Part shown: piece by piece, positions 18,608 to 22,043 of the stretch
How the letters are laid out: each line of letters starts with the position of its first letter
Position numbering within the stretch: the first letter of the stretch is position 1
Translations under genes and position numbers: made by a program
IMG/VR virus record: IMGVR_UViG_3300022220_000025
Location: 1 to 22,043 of that record
Length of the DNA: 22,043 nucleotides
From: a virus
Strand: one strand, 5' to 3'
Notes under the pieces: generated by a model
Seen by the model: only the letters and a program-made list of their open reading frames with translations
Database searches by the model: none
What the model was told of the DNA's origin: nothing

Positions 18608-21570
18608 GGTGCTGCCGTTACTCTTTCTAAGATTATTTTTGCTCCGTTTATATGCTTAGTTGCGTTTAAGCTGCTACATTTTATCGTCCAATATGTACCC
18701 TTGCTTGCATATTGACCGCTTAAACTTACAGTTGAATTTATTGCAGTTGTAGTTCCTACTTCTGTACTTGTATCAATATCAACATCTGATGTATAAACAT
18801 TAAAGTTTGACGATGTGTCATTACCATATACAACAACTGAATTAGCTCTATAACCTAATGGAAGTTGAAAAGATGCATATAAGTTTGAGCTTGCACTAGA
18901 TGGTTTTATATGCCCTCCGTTATCATGCATTATACCACTTGCACCAGAATTAGAATCTTCTGCTAAGAAATCTCTTGCAGTAAGATACATCTCAGTATCG
19001 TAAATTGTGCCTATGTTCTGCCCTCTTATTGGAACTGTGCTAGGGAACTCTGTGCGTGTTACCCATTCAGTATTTTCGTTTGTTACATCGTAACTTAAAA
19101 CATTGTTTGTCTTTGCCTCCTCGCCTATTCTCCTAACTGTACCCTCTAGGTATATCTGTGTTGATTCGTTTACTACAACGCTTGATGCAGTTTGTCCGAC
19201 TATAACTTCGCCACCTGTAGTATTTACATTCTTATTTTGATTGAATACAATCGGAGATGGTACAGGTTCGTGTGGCAAGACAGTTGTATTCCAATAACAA
19301 ACATTGTCTATAAAGCTAAAGTTGTTAGCCTCGCAACATGATTGTGTTGGAGTAGTTGATGCACCTGATGAATTTACCCAAGTTGTAGTTCCGTTTAAGT
19401 TTGTTGATAATAATTCTAAATCACAATCAAAAACAAGCATTGAATCATTAAATACTCCCTCAATAGATTTTATCAGCTCTACCTTTGTACTTTGGTTTTT
19501 ACCTAAAGCATAAGATGTAATTTTGTTAATTCTATAATACGAGTTTTGAACAAAAATTTTATCGTTGTACTTAAACTGAGCAATGTCTTCTGGAGTAAGA
19601 TAAAAGTTTGCAGTCAGTATTCTTGCTTCCTCACTATATATATTGTTTAAATACTTTCTCCAACACTTTGCGTATGTATCGTTTACAGTTGGTTGGTTAA
19701 CATAAAATTGTGAATCAAATACACCTTTAGTTTTAAATCTTATATCTGAATCAGTAGAAATAACACTATCGCCACTCATTAAATAATGATTGCAAAAAGG
19801 GTAAGATGTTTCTGTTGTATATCCACCTGTTGCTTGACTCCAATATCTGTATGGTTGGCAAGACTTTAAACCACTATAAGCAAACAGTCTAGGTTTAATC
19901 TCTACAAAAGTAGGTTCTCCATTATCCCATTTGTAAGGCATTGCAATGAGCATGTTATGACCTTGTGGTCTTTTGGTATTCCATGAAGAAAATATTGTTT
20001 TAATCTCTAAATCATCCTTTCCAAAATCGCCATTAAAATCAGCAGTATAACTATTGTAAACCTCATCAAATGTATCTTGCCAATAATAGTTAAGTCTGTC
20101 CTCATCTTCTAAATCAAACATGTTAATGCGTTCTTTTCTGAACTCATTTGTTGGCTTTAGCTTAACATCTTTGTTTAAATCTATTTTGTTACTCCAATCC
20201 TTACTTGTTCCTGCATCAAAATAATCTTGTGCAGGTTCAATATTTAATTGTCTAGGAATTTCTTTGTCAAGCTCAATTATTAAATTGTACCTAGAGCATA
20301 TTGCACTAATAAAATCAACTTGCTTTTCAGTTGGTAAAATATTATTGTTAGCTGATAAATCAATAGTAGAACCCTCTTGCGAAACAGGTGCAGCATATAA
20401 TTCAAAAGATGAACCTGTTGAGTTTATTGTTAATGTCTGACTTACTGAGTTCATTACTATTTGCAAATAAATCTCATCGCCACCTTGTAAAGTTATATCA
20501 TTTGTTACAATCTCTAATTGTTGGGTTCCTACAACAGTTGTAAAAGGAGAGTAATCTGTTCCATTCCATTGCCCAAACACCTCAGAAGAAAATGAAGCAT
20601 CATTTAATTTTTTAACAAATAGCTTTGTAATTGTTTGTGTATTTGATGCAAAAGTATAGGATAGTTTTATTTTAAATTGATGGTTACCTGTTAAAGGTAC
20701 GTTGTAGTGTGGTGTTGATGCTCCTGCATCATAATTACCATGCCCATCAAAAAAGTTACCTCCAGAATCAGTATCAAATGAAATCGTCGCAGTAACTGCA
20801 TCGTCTAAATCTTGTTCTTGTGAAATACCTGCTCTAAAACTATCTTGAAAAGTTGAAGCAACCACTTGCACAGAATTAGCTAAAGTCATGTATTGCTTTG
20901 CAAAGAAATCAGTTGCAAAGAATGTAGAGCTTATTGTATAACCTATTGAAGATAACACCTTTTCAAATAATACCTTTAATTTAATTGCAGGCTTTAGTCT
21001 TGCAGGATATAATGCTGCTAATGGTGCGTTTAAAGATGCATTATCATAGTCATAACCATAATCAGCAATCGGATATAGTATTTCCTCTCCTGTCTGCCCT
21101 ACTGATGTTGTGTAAGTTGTGTCTCCACTCCATGAATCCTTAACATTTGCAGCAGTAAGCACATGGCTAAACTCAGACAAGTCTAATTCATTAAGCTGCT
21201 TCTCATCTAATGAAGTTGCAATGTTTGATATTACACCAAAAACTAGAGCTTCATAATACTTTGTTGAATTGTTTACATTTAGCAGTTGTAAATAACCACT
21301 AAAGACAATATTTGAATCCACATAAATATCTGCCTCGCATTTTATAGAACTATTAAAAGAACCATTAACTGAAACAACATCATAAAAATGACTAAAAAAA
21401 TCATTGTTCACTTGTGTAAATGGCAATGTAAACGCTTGAGTAAAATCAGACTTTTGCGATGCCAGATCTTGTATCTCTTTAGCTGAGTAATTACCTTTGA
21501 TAGATACATCGCTTACATCTAAATAATGTAAATCAGTTCCTCCTTGCTCTTTTACAACTAACTGAACCAT
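18604..21570 (-). CDS. Large tail/baseplate structural protein
   Basis: A 988-residue protein, the largest in the window. The N-terminal region (DVSDVSIKGNYSAKEIQDLA, SQKSDFTQAFTLPFTQVNN, FFSHFYDV) matches my recollection of a large structural family in Bacteroidota phages, with a beta-rich core thought to belong to the tail tip or baseplate. The middle is beta-rich with repeated YNV, LNI and WNG motifs. Near 740-760 there is a cysteine cluster (SCCEANNFSFIDNVCYW), likely disulfide or metal. The C-terminal 200 residues look like a receptor-binding or fibre-attachment domain with a fibronectin-like pattern. No enzyme motif is seen. It touches the next genes at base 21570 and through an ATGA overlap at 18604-18607. 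Confidence 0.75.
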   Translation of the reverse strand: MVQLVVKEQGGTDLHYLDVSDVSIKGNYSAKEIQDLASQKSDFTQAFTLPFTQVNNDFFSHFYDVVSVNGSFNSSIKCEADIYVDSNIVFSGYLQLLNVNNSTKYYEALVFGVISNIATSLDEKQLNELDLSEFSHVLTAANVKDSWSGDTTYTTSVGQTGEEILYPIADYGYDYDNASLNAPLAALYPARLKPAIKLKVLFEKVLSSIGYTISSTFFATDFFAKQYMTLANSVQVVASTFQDSFRAGISQEQDLDDAVTATISFDTDSGGNFFDGHGNYDAGASTPHYNVPLTGNHQFKIKLSYTFASNTQTITKLFVKKLNDASFSSEVFGQWNGTDYSPFTTVVGTQQLEIVTNDITLQGGDEIYLQIVMNSVSQTLTINSTGSSFELYAAPVSQEGSTIDLSANNNILPTEKQVDFISAICSRYNLIIELDKEIPRQLNIEPAQDYFDAGTSKDWSNKIDLNKDVKLKPTNEFRKERINMFDLEDEDRLNYYWQDTFDEVYNSYTADFNGDFGKDDLEIKTIFSSWNTKRPQGHNMLIAMPYKWDNGEPTFVEIKPRLFAYSGLKSCQPYRYWSQATGGYTTETSYPFCNHYLMSGDSVISTDSDIRFKTKGVFDSQFYVNQPTVNDTYAKCWRKYLNNIYSEEARILTANFYLTPEDIAQFKYNDKIFVQNSYYRINKITSYALGKNQSTKVELIKSIEGVFNDSMLVFDCDLELLSTNLNGTTTWVNSSGASTTPTQSCCEANNFSFIDNVCYWNTTVLPHEPVPSPIVFNQNKNVNTTGGEVIVGQTASSVVVNESTQIYLEGTVRRIGEEAKTNNVLSYDVTNENTEWVTRTEFPSTVPIRGQNIGTIYDTEMYLTARDFLAEDSNSGASGIMHDNGGHIKPSSASSNLYASFQLPLGYRANSVVVYGNDTSSNFNVYTSDVDIDTSTEVGTTTAINSTVSLSGQYASKGTYWTIKCSSLNATKHINGAKIILERVTAAP

Positions 21571-22043
21571 TATATCATTCTTTTTAAGTTATGTGCGTAT
21601 TGAAAAGTAAACGAGTATTGAATGAGCTTATCTTTAACTGTGGTCTTGTATTGGAATTGACTATCGATTAAAATCAAAGGCACAGGTTCTTGCAATACAC
21701 CATCATCGCCAACCTCAACAGGAGCAATTAATTGTATATCGTTTGACTGCATCATTCCTTTAAAGTAATCGTTGTACGCTTCATCTAAGTAGCCTGTGTT
21801 AACTGTTATCTGCTTTGTTCCATTAACGCTCTGCACCTTACCTCTTTCAAAGCTATCTATTGAGAATGTTGCTGCATTCCATGAACCTGCATTCCGTTCG
21901 TATTCGATTGACCTAGTCATCGAGATGCTCTCATCTGAATTGTTATTGAAATAGTGATAATCCCATGTGCCAAATTTGTTTTTCCAAGCTATTGATTGTG
22001 ATGGATATTTTGAGCATTGAGAAATCTCAAATAATAAAGGCTT
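21570..22043 (-). CDS. C-terminal part of a structural protein cut by the window edge
   Basis: The minus-strand frame is open from the edge (first codons KPLLFEISQCSKYP) through the ATG at 21920 to the stop at 21570, giving at least 157 residues. The 41 codons before that ATG look like the same protein (IAWKNKFGTWDYHYFNNNSD, ISMTRSIEYERNAG), so the ATG is internal and the gene begins outside the window. The NKFGxWDY...SxxxxRxxYxRNxG pattern belongs, as I recall, to a large virion protein family of Bacteroidota phages, often next to the big tail protein. It is beta-rich at the C-terminus (QFQYKTTVKDKLIQYSFTFQ). Function: probable tail structural component. Confidence 0.75.
   Translation of the reverse strand, partial: KPLLFEISQCSKYPSQSIAWKNKFGTWDYHYFNNNSDESISMTRSIEYERNAGSWNAATFSIDSFERGKVQSVNGTKQITVNTGYLDEAYNDYFKGMMQSNDIQLIAPVEVGDDGVLQEPVPLILIDSQFQYKTTVKDKLIQYSFTFQYAHNLKRMI

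Noticed and set aside
1-22043. Canonical DnaA boxes (TTATCCACA) near the DnaA-like or initiator genes
   Set aside because: Only partial matches such as TTATCCAT were seen, which are expected by chance.
1-22043. CRISPR arrays, tRNA genes, insertion sequences, integrase or attachment sites
   Set aside because: None was recognised by eye; no regular repeat-spacer pattern, transposase or recombinase motif appears. A tRNA scan was not run.

Overview
The window looks like about 22 kb of a tailed bacteriophage (or closely related prophage) genome from a Bacteroidota host, probably a flavobacterium. It is AT-rich and every gene I can support lies on the minus strand. The host assignment rests on A-rich start-codon leaders with no Shine-Dalgarno sequence, a promoter of the flavobacterial type (TTG, 19 bp, TATATTTG), and families typical of Bacteroidota phages: a DUF3127 SSB-like protein, an M15 peptidase, an XkdF-like capsid protease and a DUF6712-like connector. 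I saw no integrase, terminase, tRNA or CRISPR.

In the direction of transcription (high to low coordinates), the right end carries tail and head genes. These are an edge-truncated structural protein, a 988-residue tail/baseplate protein, a 50-residue protein, a short tape-measure-like protein, an XkdF-like protease, an acidic scaffold-like protein, the HK97-type major capsid protein and a putative tail-tube protein. A terminator at 14166-14195 ends this block. A second late block follows: a decoration/spike-like protein, an 878-residue LamG-containing fibre, three small hypothetical proteins, the portal (with an unusual C-terminal Cys/His-containing extension) and a connector. A tightly overlapping lysis-like cassette comes next: tiny proteins, a putative holin, an M15 endolysin-type peptidase and four small, mostly membrane-associated proteins. 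The block ends with a calcineurin-like phosphoesterase and a terminator at 5698-5725.

The left third is an early/replication module starting at a good promoter (5646-5675). It contains four small unknown genes, a possible annealing/recombination protein, an XRE-like regulator, a stand-alone DnaA domain-IV-like protein with a coiled coil, the SSB-like protein, and a HTH_36-type replication initiator whose linker DNA holds iteron-like repeats (candidate origin). Beyond that are an unknown partner protein, a beta-class DNA methyltransferase, a VRR-NUC nuclease and several tiny genes. A strong terminator at 44-81 closes the module. No gene-free stretch exceeds about 150 bases.

Ten small genes (25 to 58 codons) were added by reading the gaps; they tile almost perfectly through ATGA and TAATG junctions. 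The most striking window-wide signal is near-absence of GATC: I counted 9, against roughly 60-70 expected from base composition, and 7 of the 9 sit in the same CCAGATC context. All functional calls come from reading protein sequence by eye; no database search was run.
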